This document shows, one piece after another, positions 18,059-26,806 of a DNA stretch of 64,000 bases (positions within the stretch are counted from its first letter, which is position 1; the number at the start of each line of letters is the position of its first letter). A model generated the notes under the pieces. It worked only from the letters and a program-made list of their open reading frames with translations. It was not told where the DNA came from and ran no database searches. A program made the position numbers and the translations under genes. Where the stretch lies: positions 36,365 through 100,364 of the forward strand of contig NZ_AUAX01000033.1 of assembly GCF_000428945.1 (NCBI RefSeq), in the 5' to 3' direction. Source of the stretch: Hamadaea tsunoensis DSM 44101. GTDB taxonomy: Bacteria; Actinomycetota; Actinomycetes; Mycobacteriales; Micromonosporaceae.

Positions 18059-18877
18059 GTGGACAGCTTCGCTATCAACCTCGCCAACTGGGACGAACGC
18101 GCCCCCGCCCATGCCCGGTCGGCCGACTACGGTCTCGCCAAGTTCGCCGCCGACCCCGGCCACCTCTCCGAGGTGGTGCGCTTCGACCAGCCCCGGCTCG
18201 GTGACATCGCGGGGCTGCGCGGCGTACACCTGCAGTGCCACATCGGCACCGACACCGTCTCGCTCGCCCGCCTCGGCGCGCGCATGACCGGCCTGGACTT
18301 CTCGCCCGCCGCGGTGGCCGAGGCCGCCCGGCTCGCCGAGGCCGCGGGCGTGACGGCCGACTTCGTCCAGTCCGACCTGTACGCGGCCGCGGACGTCCTG
18401 CCGAACGAGGCGTACGACCTGGTCTTCACGGGGATCGGGGCGCTGTGCTGGCTGCCGGACATCCGGCGCTGGGCGGCGGTCGTGGCGCGGCTGCTCAAGC
18501 CCGGCGGCCGCCTCTTCCTGCGGGAGGGGCACCCGATGCTCTGGGCGCTGCACGAGGACACCGCCGACGGGCTGCGCGTCGCGTACCCGTATTTCGAGAC
18601 GCCGGAACCGCTGGTCTCCGACGAGCCGGGGACGTATGTGGACGCCGACCGCGAGTTCACGCACACGGTGAGCCACAGCTGGAACCACGGCCTGGGTGAG
18701 CTGGTCACGGCCCTGCTCGCCGAGGGTCTGCGGATCACGATGCTGGTGGAGCACGACAGCGTCCCGTGGAAGGCGCTCGACCAGGGCATGGTCGAGGACG
18801 AGCGGGGGGAGTGGCGGCTGGCGGAGCACCGCGAGCGGGTGCCGCTGACCTACACCCTGCAGGCCGTCAAGGAGTAA
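18059..18877 (+). CDS. Class I SAM-dependent methyltransferase
   Basis: A 272-residue protein. SAM motif I is VHLQCHIGTDTVSLARLGA (glycine-poor but typical of this subfamily), followed by MTGLDFSPAAVAEAARL and YDLVFTGIGALCWLPDI. The N-terminal FAINLANWDERAPAHARS is also typical of stand-alone actinobacterial methyltransferases. Substrate unknown. GTG at 18059 is the only start that keeps this N-terminus; no clear ribosome site is seen because the lyase terminator ends just before it. Confidence 0.82.
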   Translation: MDSFAINLANWDERAPAHARSADYGLAKFAADPGHLSEVVRFDQPRLGDIAGLRGVHLQCHIGTDTVSLARLGARMTGLDFSPAAVAEAARLAEAAGVTADFVQSDLYAAADVLPNEAYDLVFTGIGALCWLPDIRRWAAVVARLLKPGGRLFLREGHPMLWALHEDTADGLRVAYPYFETPEPLVSDEPGTYVDADREFTHTVSHSWNHGLGELVTALLAEGLRITMLVEHDSVPWKALDQGMVEDERGEWRLAEHRERVPLTYTLQAVKE

Positions 18878-18927
18878 GCCGCGGTCCGCGAACGCTGCCG
18901 ACGAGCGGCCGGTCTCGCCTCCTGCCG

Positions 18928-20289
18928 CTATTGCGCCCCGTACTCGCCGGTCGCGAGTACGGGTTCTGCGCCGTCCTCAGCCATGGCCTGGTGCGGTGCG
19001 GCCTCGGGCAGATGGCGCATCGGTCGGATCGTGACCAGCGCGGCCAGGATGAACAGCACACCGGCGACGGCGAGGATGGTGTCGTACGGCCCGAATGTCG
19101 TGCCGGCAACGGCCCGGTGCAGTGATTTCCAGGCTCCGCCGGCGAGAAGTCCGGCCAAGCCCATCCCGACTAGGTTTGCGAGCTGCACCAATGGGCTGAA
19201 CACCGCGCTGACCCGGCCGATCATGTCAGGCGGGGTGACCCGCAACGTGATCGGTTGATCCGTCGCGTTGATGATGCCGACGGCGATGCCGAGCACGAAG
19301 CTCGCCGCGATCGCCGGTCCCACCGCGGTACACCGCGACAGCGCGATGATCGCGATGCCACCGCCGAGCAGCCCGAGCCACGGGAGCCGGCCGAGACCGA
19401 CGACGCGCGCGACAACACCCGTGGTGATCGTGCCGAGGACGGCGCCGGTGCCGATCGCGGCCGATATCACGCCCACCCAGCCGGCGGACGCGTGCAGGTT
19501 GTCGACGACGAAGAAGACGACGACCGCGTTGATCGCGCCGACGCCGGCCATCAAGATCACCGCTCCGACGGCGAGTCCGACGAGCACCCTGCTGCCCGCG
19601 AAGAACCTGATGCCCGCGCGGAACTCGGTACCGAAGCTCGACCGCGCCCGGATGACCGGCTGCCCTGCGGCCGGAATGCCGATCGCTCGAACGTAGAGCC
19701 AGGAGATTCCGAAGCTGAGCGCATTCGCGATCAGCGCCCATTGCACACCGAACGTCAGCAGCAGCGGCGCCGCCAGCGGCGGCCCGAGGACCTGAGCGAG
19801 CGCCGTCACCGCCTGGAGCCGGCCGGAGGCGGTGGTCTGGTCGGCCGAGGGAACGATGGCGCCGATGACGGCCAGCCGTGACGGGTGGAAGAACTCGGCA
19901 AAGGAACTCGCCGCCGCCAGCACGGCGTAGAGGATCGCGAGCTGCGCCGCGGTGGAGATGGTGTGCTGGAGCAGCGGGATCGTCAGCAGCGCCGCGATGA
20001 GCAACATCCGGGCGGCATCGGCTACCAGCATGGTCCGCCGCCCGTCCCATCGGTCGACCCAGACGCCGGCGACGGGACCGACGAGGAGGGCGGGCACCGC
20101 GGTGGCGATCAACGCCCCGCTCACCGCGATCGGCGCCCACGACTTGCCGTCGGCGATGCGGGTGGCGATCCACAACATGACCGTCACCATGAAGACCATG
20201 TCACCGAAGGTGGAGATTGCCTGACCGCGCCACATCCGCTGCCAGTTCTTGTTTCCGGACAGCGGGGATGTGCGTACTTCCTCACTCAT
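18928..20289 (-). CDS. MFS efflux transporter
   Basis: A 453-residue protein with about twelve membrane helices and the loop motif AGVWVDRWDGRRTMLVADAAR between helices 2 and 3. It resembles the EntS/macrolide-efflux branch (MFS_3). ATG at 20289 has AGAGG 8 bp upstream and is preferred over a GTG three codons earlier. It begins 48 bp after the ArsR gene stop, so the regulator probably controls it together with itself. Confidence 0.87.
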   Translation of the reverse strand: MSEEVRTSPLSGNKNWQRMWRGQAISTFGDMVFMVTVMLWIATRIADGKSWAPIAVSGALIATAVPALLVGPVAGVWVDRWDGRRTMLVADAARMLLIAALLTIPLLQHTISTAAQLAILYAVLAAASSFAEFFHPSRLAVIGAIVPSADQTTASGRLQAVTALAQVLGPPLAAPLLLTFGVQWALIANALSFGISWLYVRAIGIPAAGQPVIRARSSFGTEFRAGIRFFAGSRVLVGLAVGAVILMAGVGAINAVVVFFVVDNLHASAGWVGVISAAIGTGAVLGTITTGVVARVVGLGRLPWLGLLGGGIAIIALSRCTAVGPAIAASFVLGIAVGIINATDQPITLRVTPPDMIGRVSAVFSPLVQLANLVGMGLAGLLAGGAWKSLHRAVAGTTFGPYDTILAVAGVLFILAALVTIRPMRHLPEAAPHQAMAEDGAEPVLATGEYGAQ

Positions 20290-20337
20290 GGTGTGCACCT
20301 CTTGTCGTCGCTATCAGGGGTGGCGGCGATGACCGGC

Positions 20338-20919
20338 TCAGGCCGAGGGTTCGATGCCCGTGCTGACGAAGATGCGTGCGGCTCGGGACGAGGCTGGACG
20401 GCGCTCCGCATCGGAGGCGCGTTCCGCGTACCGCTCGAGAATCGCCACCAACTCGGCCTTGATCTCGGCCAGCTCCTCGGCCGTGACGTAGACCGACGCG
20501 GCGGCGACCATGTTCGTCGCCTGCCACTCCGGCGGCTCGGCACCGAGTCGGCGAATGCGTTCCTTGGCGCGTCCGACCTCGTGGTCGAGGAATGCGTCGG
20601 CGGCCGCGAACCCGGCGGCTTCCGTGTCGGCGTCGCCGGTGGGGCCGGACAGGTCTCCCTGCAGGGCGGCCGTCGCGCGCCACGGCTTCTCCCGGCCCGA
20701 CGTGCCCGGGATCGGCTCCACATAGCCGTACTTGCGAAGGATTCCCAGGTGGTACCAGCAGCTGGCAACGCTCTCGTCGAGGATCTCGGCGCACCTCGTG
20801 GCCGTCACCGACCCGTCGCGCGTGACGACGTCGAGCAGCTTCCAGCGCAAGGGATGCGCGAGGGCGCGCAAGCGCATCGTCGCGAGCTTGGGATCGTCAC
20901 CGGGATCGTTCTGCGCCAT
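20338..20919 (-). CDS. ArsR-type transcriptional repressor
   Basis: A 193-residue regulator: winged helix at ~15-75 (LRALAHPLRWKLLDVVTRDG; TRCAEILDESVASCWYHLGILRKYGYVEP), then a helical region with GREKPWRATA. No ArsR metal-site cysteine pair is evident, so the effector is probably a drug or other small molecule exported by the following MFS pump. There is no Shine-Dalgarno sequence; the ATG is one base from a palindromic operator, implying a leaderless mRNA. Confidence 0.87.
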   Translation of the reverse strand: MAQNDPGDDPKLATMRLRALAHPLRWKLLDVVTRDGSVTATRCAEILDESVASCWYHLGILRKYGYVEPIPGTSGREKPWRATAALQGDLSGPTGDADTEAAGFAAADAFLDHEVGRAKERIRRLGAEPPEWQATNMVAAASVYVTAEELAEIKAELVAILERYAERASDAERRPASSRAARIFVSTGIEPSA

Positions 20920-20920
20920 G

Positions 20921-20970
20921 TAATCAAGGTACCTTGATTAGTACTCCGTAATCAAGATGTCTTGATTACG
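20921..20970 (-). promoter_or_regulatory. Leaderless promoter covered by two palindromic operators
   Basis: Operator 1 (20921-20940) is TAATCAAGGTACCTTGATTA, a perfect 20-bp palindrome. Operator 2 (20947-20970) has 11-bp arms CGTAATCAAGA and its complement around 2 bp. Centres are 28 bp apart. On the minus strand a -35 TTGATT (20955-20950) lies in operator 2 and a -10 TACCTT (20931-20926) in operator 1, spacer 18 bp, with the ATG 6 bases after the -10. Confidence 0.8.
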
Positions 20971-21616
20971 GGGCGCATAGACCGGCCTCGTACGCGACGA
21001 TCGCCGCCTGCACCCGGTTCGCCGTACCGAGCCGGGTCAGGATCGTGCTGACATGACCCTTGACGGTGCCCTCCACCAGGTGCAGCCGCCGGGCGATCTG
21101 CGCGTTCGACAGCCCCGCGCCGACCAGGGCGAGGACCTCGCGTTCCCGTTCGGTGAGGGCGGCGACCCGGCTCCGGGCGCCGGTCTCGCGGGTGCCGGAG
21201 CCGCGCAGCCGCTCGACGACCCGGCCGGCCACCGTCGGCGACAGGTACGCCCCGCCGGCCGCCACCGCGTGGACGCCGGCCAGCAGTTCCCGGGGATCGC
21301 CGGACTTCAGCAGGAAGCCGCGTACGCCGCTGTCGAGCGCCCGGGCGACGTACTCGTCCTCGCCGAACGTGGTGAGCATCGCGACGCCGGTGGCGGGCAG
21401 CGCCCGGACGATCTCGGCGGCGGCCGCCAGCCCGTCCAGGCGGGGCATGCGGATGTCCAGCAGCGCGACATCCGGCCGGTACGCGAGCGCGGCGTCGATC
21501 GCGGCCCGCCCGTCACCCGCCTCGGCGACCACCTCGACGGCCGGGTCGGCGCCCAGCAGCGTACGCACACCGGCGCGGATCAGCGTCTCGTCGTCGGCGA
21601 GCAGCACCCGGATCAT
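20966..21616 (-). CDS. NarL/LuxR-type response regulator
   Basis: A 216-residue protein. The receiver domain (1-120) has the acidic pair in LLADDETLIRAG and phospho-acceptor Asp in VALLDIRMPRLDG (about residue 54); the LuxR helix-turn-helix follows (ALTEREREVLALVGAGLSNAQIARRLHLVEGTVKGHVSTIL). Its ATG overlaps the kinase stop (ATGA), so the two form a two-component pair; the operon also holds the membrane serine hydrolase upstream, a plausible target or partner. Its 3' end runs into operator 2 of the ArsR promoter. Confidence 0.92.
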   Translation of the reverse strand: MIRVLLADDETLIRAGVRTLLGADPAVEVVAEAGDGRAAIDAALAYRPDVALLDIRMPRLDGLAAAAEIVRALPATGVAMLTTFGEDEYVARALDSGVRGFLLKSGDPRELLAGVHAVAAGGAYLSPTVAGRVVERLRGSGTRETGARSRVAALTEREREVLALVGAGLSNAQIARRLHLVEGTVKGHVSTILTRLGTANRVQAAIVAYEAGLCAP

Positions 21617-22755
21617 CGGTCCTCCGATACGGCATGGGGCAGGACCGCGACGACCTCGAAACGGCCGCCGGTATCCGTGGCGCGCAGCGTCCCGCCCGCG
21701 AGCCCGGCCAGCTCGGTGAGCCCGGCCAGCCCGGAACCGCCGCCCGGCGCGCGGGCACCGCCCGGTACCCGCGGATTGGTGGCGGTGACCGTCGTCCGGC
21801 CGACTGTGGTGGTGGAGGTGGTGGTGGCGATGCGTACCGTCACCGGGGCACCGGGCGCGTGCTTGACCGCGTTCGTCAGCGCCTCCTGCACCACCCGGTA
21901 CGCCGTTCCCGCCACGTGATCGGGCAGGTCGCGCGGCCCGCTCCAGGCGAGGGTGACCGGCTGTCCGGCGCGTACGGTGCGCTGGATCAGATCTTCGATG
22001 CTCTCGTCCGCCGGATGCAGCGGCGCCGGACGGTCGTCGCGCAGCAGGGTGACGATCTCCGCGAGCCGCCCGGTCGCGCTGCCCGCCCCGGCCCGGATCT
22101 CCCCGGCCGCGCGGCGCTGCGGCTCGCCGAGGCCGGGGTCGAGTTCGAGGGCCGCGGCGCGCAGCGCCAGCAGGCTCAGCTCGTGGCCGAGCGTGTCGTG
22201 CATGTCGTGGGCGATCCGGGCGCGCTCGCGCAGCCGCGCCCGCTCCGCGGTGACCGTGACCAGCTGGTCCTGCTGGCGCTGCCCGCGCCCCAGCACCCAC
22301 GGAAGGATGGCCGACACTGCCAGCAACACCAGGCCCGTCACCCCGGTGACCAGGGCACCCAGGGCGGCCGCGCTGAAGATGATCAGCGCCGCGCGGGGTC
22401 GCACGCCCAGCCGGCCCGCCCGCAACGCGATCGCGAACAGGCCCGCCGCCAGCGCCACGCACCAGACGGGCACCGAGTCGTCGATCGCCGCCGCCGCCAC
22501 GACGCCCGCCGCCGCGCTCACGGCCAGAGCCATGCCCGGGTACGCGATTCCCAAGTACGCGATTCCCGGGTACGCGATTCCTGGACATCCGATTCTCGGG
22601 TATCCGCCGATCAGCCCGACGCCGATCAGCAGCGCCCCGATCGCGGCGGCCGACAGCCACCAGGGTTCCGCCCAGGAGCCGACGAGGACGACGACCGCCG
22701 CCACCCCGACCGTGGTCAGGATGCCCGCGGGCACGGGGAGGCGGCGGCTCGTCAT
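21613..22755 (-). CDS. DesK/NarX-type sensor histidine kinase
   Basis: A 380-residue kinase. The N-terminal ~150 residues hold about five membrane helices with almost no extracytoplasmic domain, so it likely senses membrane state or a membrane partner. HisKA_3 box: RIAHDMHDTLGHELSLLAL (phospho-His near 195); N-box VVQEALTNAVKHA; the glycine-rich box is GGGSGLAGLTELA. A five-copy 15-bp repeat (22535-22609) adds GIAYP-like pentapeptides between helices. It begins 2 bp after the serine hydrolase stop. Confidence 0.9.
   Translation of the reverse strand: MTSRRLPVPAGILTTVGVAAVVVLVGSWAEPWWLSAAAIGALLIGVGLIGGYPRIGCPGIAYPGIAYLGIAYPGMALAVSAAAGVVAAAAIDDSVPVWCVALAAGLFAIALRAGRLGVRPRAALIIFSAAALGALVTGVTGLVLLAVSAILPWVLGRGQRQQDQLVTVTAERARLRERARIAHDMHDTLGHELSLLALRAAALELDPGLGEPQRRAAGEIRAGAGSATGRLAEIVTLLRDDRPAPLHPADESIEDLIQRTVRAGQPVTLAWSGPRDLPDHVAGTAYRVVQEALTNAVKHAPGAPVTVRIATTTSTTTVGRTTVTATNPRVPGGARAPGGGSGLAGLTELAGLAGGTLRATDTGGRFEVVAVLPHAVSEDR
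22535..22609. repeat. 5 x 15 bp in-frame minisatellite in kinase gene
   Basis: Units at 22535, 22550, 22565, 22580 and 22595; consensus CCCGGGTACGCGATT. It encodes GIAYP-type pentapeptides in the sensor region and would change loop length without shifting the frame. Confidence 0.75.
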
Positions 22756-22757
22756 GA

Positions 22758-24206
22758 TCAGCCGACCCTACCCGGCCGGGCCCACCGCCGGGCCAGGCTC
22801 GTTCCCAGGACCGTGAGGTTGACCACGGCCGCCGCGACGAGCCAGACGACCAGGGCGGGGCCGGCGTACCAGAGCTGGCCGAAGGTGAGGTCACGGCCGG
22901 CGAAGACGACACCGACCAGGGCGGGCAGGGCCAGCAGGACCGCCACCGGCCACAGCCGCACGACCATCCGCGCCAGGCGGCGGACCGTCCACCGGGGCCG
23001 GGGCTCACCGCGTACCACGCGGCGCACCGCCCGCAGGCCAAGGATGATGCTGAGCAAAGTGAACACCGCGAGGACCAGATCGGTGATCAACCGGACCGGC
23101 GCGAAACCGCCGGGCCGGTCGCCGCTCAGCACCGCCGCGAGCTCGTCCGCGAGCGCGTCGGTGCCCTCGTTGGCCAGGCCGACGCCGCTGTCACCGAGAA
23201 CCACCACACCATGCCCGTCCGGCAGCAGAAGCTGGCTGGCGGTGTACGTGAACCAGATCCCGTTGTGGTGCAGCCGGCCGTCGGGGTCGCGCTGCCAGCC
23301 CATCGCGTACGTCGAGTGTGGACCGGCGGCGGGCGTGTGCATGGTTCGGAAGCTGTCCGCGCTCGCCAGGCTCTTCTGCCCGTGCTGCAGGATCAGCCAC
23401 CGGGCCATGTCCTCGGCGGTCGACACGACACCGTCCGACCCGCCCACGAAACGCTTCGGCTCGGTGGCGCCGATCGCCGCCCCGTACGCGTACACGTGTC
23501 CGTCCGGGAATCCCGCTGGAAGATCCCGGGGCGTCTGCTCGATGCTGAACGTCGACGTCATCCCGGCCGGGCGGAGGACGTTCTCGCGGAGGTAGTCGTC
23601 GAACGGCCGGCCCGAGACCACTTCCACGATGCGGGCGACGAGGTGGTAGTTCGTGTTCGTATAGGCGTACGCGGTGCCGGGATCGGCGGCCAGCTTCGCC
23701 CCGCGTACGCGCTGCTCGGCTGCGGCCAGGGTGTCCGGCTGCGGCAGGCTCTTCTCGGGGAAGCCGCGGTCGCTGAGCCCCGAGGTCTGGTTCAGCAACT
23801 GCCGGACGGTGATCGCCGCGCCACGTGGGTCGGCGGTCCGGAACCCGGCCAGGTACCGCCCGGCGGGCGCGTCGAGCTCGATCCGCCCGGCCTCGACCAG
23901 CTGCATCGCGGCCAGCGCCGTGAACGATTTGGACAGCGAAGCGATCGGCATCGGCGTACGCGCGGTCACATCCCCGTACGCGTCCGCGTACAGCAGCCGG
24001 TCGCCGTCGGTCAGCGCGTAGGCGATCCCCGGATAGCCGGACGAACGGGCGAAGTCCTCGACGACCCGCCGCACGGCCGCCTCATCGACCCCACTGCCGG
24101 CAACACCGCCGACAACACCGCCGGCAACACTGCCGGCGGCGTACGCGGGAACGGGGACGGACAAGGCGACCGCCGCGGCGGTGACGACTCCCAAGATCTT
24201 GAACAT
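22758..24206 (-). CDS. Membrane-bound serine hydrolase (class C beta-lactamase/D-peptidase fold)
   Basis: A 482-residue exported enzyme: signal peptide 1-25, catalytic domain ~35-350 with SxxK as SLSK (IASLSKSFTALAAMQL), the YxN motif in AYTNTNYHLV and a HNG triad-like segment in GRLHHNGIWF. The C-terminus has four membrane helices. Such proteins act on D-amino-acid peptides, esters or drug-like lactams at the outer membrane face. It leads an operon with the kinase/regulator pair, so it may be involved in envelope sensing. A 4 x 12 bp repeat (24093-24140) encodes a Gly/Val segment after the signal. Confidence 0.85.
   Translation of the reverse strand: MFKILGVVTAAAVALSVPVPAYAAGSVAGGVVGGVAGSGVDEAAVRRVVEDFARSSGYPGIAYALTDGDRLLYADAYGDVTARTPMPIASLSKSFTALAAMQLVEAGRIELDAPAGRYLAGFRTADPRGAAITVRQLLNQTSGLSDRGFPEKSLPQPDTLAAAEQRVRGAKLAADPGTAYAYTNTNYHLVARIVEVVSGRPFDDYLRENVLRPAGMTSTFSIEQTPRDLPAGFPDGHVYAYGAAIGATEPKRFVGGSDGVVSTAEDMARWLILQHGQKSLASADSFRTMHTPAAGPHSTYAMGWQRDPDGRLHHNGIWFTYTASQLLLPDGHGVVVLGDSGVGLANEGTDALADELAAVLSGDRPGGFAPVRLITDLVLAVFTLLSIILGLRAVRRVVRGEPRPRWTVRRLARMVVRLWPVAVLLALPALVGVVFAGRDLTFGQLWYAGPALVVWLVAAAVVNLTVLGTSLARRWARPGRVG
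24093..24140. repeat. 4 x 12 bp in-frame minisatellite
   Basis: Units such as ACTGCCGGCAAC and ACCGCCGACAAC encode the GSVAGGVVGGVAGSG stretch just behind the signal peptide of the serine hydrolase. Confidence 0.7.
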
Positions 24207-24336
24207 GCGGCCACGGTAGGAATCGCGACCCCATGACCGCCTGAGCCGATCGTCGGTCGGCACCCCTGACTTTCGTCATGGACCGGGCGGTCGGAAACCT
24301 TGACAGCTGCGTGACCATGTAACCGAGGTGGTAGCC

Positions 24337-25152
24337 GTGGCGCAGGAGCGGGGCTGGCCGCGGACCGCCAAAGTCGTGGCCGTCCTGGTGTGCGCGGTGA
24401 CCGTGGGCCCGGTCGTGTTCGTCTCACCCGTGCTGGCGGTGTTGCTGGCCGCGGTGTACTGGGCGTGCGTCTACGCCTACCTCGCTCGCCGCTACGGCCC
24501 GCGGCGCACGGCAGTCGAGCGGCGGAAGGAGGAGGACGCCCGGGAGCGGTACATGCGCTGGTTCCTGCGGTGGTTCCTCCCACCGATCGCGGTGCTGGTC
24601 CTGCTGCTGGGGCTGGCCGACATCGGGCCGGAATGGCAGGCCGCGCACCGCATCGGGCGGCCGGGGACGGTGACGTTGACCAGGCATGAGTGCGGGAAGC
24701 AGTCGTGCAACTGGTTCGGCGACTTCGCCAGCGACTGGGGCCAGGACATCCGCAAGGACGTGTACGTGCGCTGGGACCCACCCGGCGCTCGGGTCGGTCT
24801 GGCCGTGCGGGCATTGGACACGGGGGAGCGGGCCGGCGTCTACGGTTTCGCGGGCGAGGGCGGCTGGCACTACTGGTGGATCAGCGCTTGGAGCATCGCG
24901 GGCAGCATGGGGTATCTGCTGCTGTGGCTGCTCTGGGCGTCGGGCGCGGGCGGCCGGCTCGCGTCGGTTGCCGGCGGCAGGATCACCGCGATGCTCGAAG
25001 CCAGGGCGGCGCGGGACTCCGGCCGGGTGGATCCGACGGACCTCATACGATCCGCCATCGCCGGAGCGGAGGAGGCAAGGCAGTCCCACGGCAGTCTCAT
25101 GGTCCCCGCTAAGCCGACAGCCGGCTCCACTGGGCGGTCGGTCTTCCGTTGA
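24337..25152 (+). CDS. Membrane protein of unknown function
   Basis: About 271 residues. Two N-terminal membrane helices (VVAVLVCAVTVGPVVF; LAVLLAAVYWACVYAYL), a charged cytoplasmic stretch, a third helix (PPIAVLVLLLGLADI), an extracellular part with a Cys pair (HECGKQSCNWFGDF), then a final helix (AGSMGYLLLWLLWA) and a soluble tail. I recognise no family. GTG at 24337 has GAGG 8 bp upstream; a GTG at 24328 is the alternative. Its 3' end overlaps the convergent DUF899 gene by 44 bp. Confidence 0.75.
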   Translation: MAQERGWPRTAKVVAVLVCAVTVGPVVFVSPVLAVLLAAVYWACVYAYLARRYGPRRTAVERRKEEDARERYMRWFLRWFLPPIAVLVLLLGLADIGPEWQAAHRIGRPGTVTLTRHECGKQSCNWFGDFASDWGQDIRKDVYVRWDPPGARVGLAVRALDTGERAGVYGFAGEGGWHYWWISAWSIAGSMGYLLLWLLWASGAGGRLASVAGGRITAMLEARAARDSGRVDPTDLIRSAIAGAEEARQSHGSLMVPAKPTAGSTGRSVFR

Positions 25153-25795
25153 GCCGCCACGGATGCCCCTCGACCAGCGGCCGGCCCGCCGGCGCGTCCT
25201 CCCAGCTCTCCTGCCGCCCGAAGACGGTCAGGTCGAGCGCGTGGTAGCTGGTCATCAGCGCCTCGACACCCCGCCCCGTGGTCCAGTACGTCTCGTAGAC
25301 GTCCTCGCCGTCGCGCAGGTAACAGGCGATGAATCCGAAATCGCGGCCGGCCGCCAGCGCCGGATCCGACCCGTACGCCGAGTACCACGGGAACTCGTAC
25401 CGCATGAACTCGGCGAACGGGGCGCTCTCGGCGTACGGGCCCTGGGCGAAGACGGCGTAGGTGACGTCGCGGGCGTGCAGGTAGTCCAGCGGCGCCATGT
25501 GGCAGGTCGAGAACGTGCAACCCTCGCACTGCTCCTCGAACGGCGCCCCGTCGTGCCACATGTGGAAGTACGCGATCAGCATCCGCCGGCCCTCGAACAC
25601 GTCCAGCAGCCGGGTCTCACCCTTCGGCCCGGTCACCGACACGTCCGGCACCCGGGTCATCGGCAGCCGCCGGCGGGCGGCCGCGATCGCGTCGCCTTCC
25701 CGGGTGTGCGCCTTCTCGCGTACCAAGAGCTCGTCGCGTTGGCGCAGCCATTCGTCGCGGTCGACGACCAGGGGCAGGGCGGTGGGTTCGGTCAT
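25109..25795 (-). CDS. DUF899 thioredoxin-like protein
   Basis: A 228-residue protein of the DUF899 family, which has a thioredoxin-like fold: RDEWLRQRDELLVREKAHTR at the start, LIAYFHMWHDGAPFEEQCEGCTF with a CxxC pair, and FAEFMRYEFPWYSAYGSD. Function is not established; a redox role is plausible from the CxxC. GGAAGGAG lies 7 bp before the ATG. It is divergent from the ECF sigma gene, which may control it. Confidence 0.85.
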   Translation of the reverse strand: MTEPTALPLVVDRDEWLRQRDELLVREKAHTREGDAIAAARRRLPMTRVPDVSVTGPKGETRLLDVFEGRRMLIAYFHMWHDGAPFEEQCEGCTFSTCHMAPLDYLHARDVTYAVFAQGPYAESAPFAEFMRYEFPWYSAYGSDPALAAGRDFGFIACYLRDGEDVYETYWTTGRGVEALMTSYHALDLTVFGRQESWEDAPAGRPLVEGHPWRLNGRPTAQWSRLSA

Positions 25796-25861
25796 GAGTG
25801 GTCTCCTTCCAAGACACAAGTACCGACCAGGCACCAGTACCGACGACACCACCGGCTCGAA

Positions 25862-25880
25862 GTCATCGGTCACCGATGAC
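25862..25880. promoter_or_regulatory. 19-bp palindrome between DUF899 and ECF sigma genes
   Basis: GTCATCGGT and ACCGATGAC flank one central base. It lies 24 bp before the sigma gene ATG; TATCGT at 25893-25898 could be the -10 of a leaderless transcript. A shared operator for both divergent genes is possible. Confidence 0.5.
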
Positions 25881-25903
25881 GATCACGCCCCGCTATCGTC
25901 AAC

Positions 25904-26803
25904 ATGGTCATGGGTGACAACTGGCTGGACGAGGCGTTCGACCTCCATCGGCGGGAACTGCACCGGCACTGCTACCGGCTGGCCGGCAACGTCCCCGACG
26001 CCGACGACCTGCTGCAGGAGACGTTCCTGCGCGCCTGGCAGGCCCGCGACCGGTTCGAGGGCCGGGCGTCGGCGCGTACGTGGCTGTACCGGATCGCCAC
26101 CAATGCCTTCCTCGACGCCCGCAAGTCGACCGCCCGCCGCACCGTCCCGAGCGGCGATCCGCTGGAATGGTCGGCCGAGCTGGGTCCCTACCCGGACGCC
26201 CTGATCGGCCCGGACACCGACCTCGGCGCCCGCGAGACCGTCGAACTCGCGCTCATCGCGGCGCTGCGCTTCCTGCCGCCGCGCCAGCGTGCCGCCTTCG
26301 TACTGCGCGACATCCACGGCTGGACCGCGCGTGAGGTCGGCGACCTGCTCGGCGCGGCCGTCCCCGCCGTCAACAGCCTCCTGCAGCGCGGCCGCGACAC
26401 CTTGCGCAGTCACGTGCCCGCCGATCCGGCCGACTGGCGCCGCCCGCCGCTCACCAGCGCCGACGAGGAGATCCTGCGCAGGTACGCGCAAGCGAGCCGC
26501 CCGGCCGAGTTCCGCGCCCTGCTGACCGCCGACGTACGCATCACCATGCCGCCGGAGCCGCCCGTCCTGGGGATCGCAGCGGTCGCGGAGTTCCTGGGCC
26601 GGCCGCTGGACTGGCGTACCGTGCCGTCCTCGGCCAACGGGCGGCCGGCGTTGATCAACTATCTGCGTACGCCGGGGGAGAGTGTCTACCGGGGGTTGGT
26701 GGTCGACGTGCTGCGGATCGAGGACGGGCGGATCGCGGAGATCAACGCCTTCGTCGGAGCGGGCCACGTAGCGGCATTCGGCCACATCACGTGGGAAGGC
26801 TGA
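25904..26803 (+). CDS. ECF sigma factor with C-terminal SnoaL-like domain
   Basis: A 299-residue sigma factor. Region 2 is HCYRLAGNVPDADDLLQETFLRAWQARDRFEGRAS; region 4 is LRFLPPRQRAAFVLRDIHGWTAREVGDLLGAAVPAVNSLLQRGRDTL. Residues ~185-299 form an NTF2/SnoaL-like extension (ADVRITMPPEPPVLGIAAV), as in SigG/SigJ-type ECF groups where this domain replaces a separate anti-sigma factor. The divergent DUF899 gene is the obvious candidate target. ATG at 25904 or 25910. Confidence 0.88.
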   Translation: MVMGDNWLDEAFDLHRRELHRHCYRLAGNVPDADDLLQETFLRAWQARDRFEGRASARTWLYRIATNAFLDARKSTARRTVPSGDPLEWSAELGPYPDALIGPDTDLGARETVELALIAALRFLPPRQRAAFVLRDIHGWTAREVGDLLGAAVPAVNSLLQRGRDTLRSHVPADPADWRRPPLTSADEEILRRYAQASRPAEFRALLTADVRITMPPEPPVLGIAAVAEFLGRPLDWRTVPSSANGRPALINYLRTPGESVYRGLVVDVLRIEDGRIAEINAFVGAGHVAAFGHITWEG

Positions 26804-26806
26804 CTG

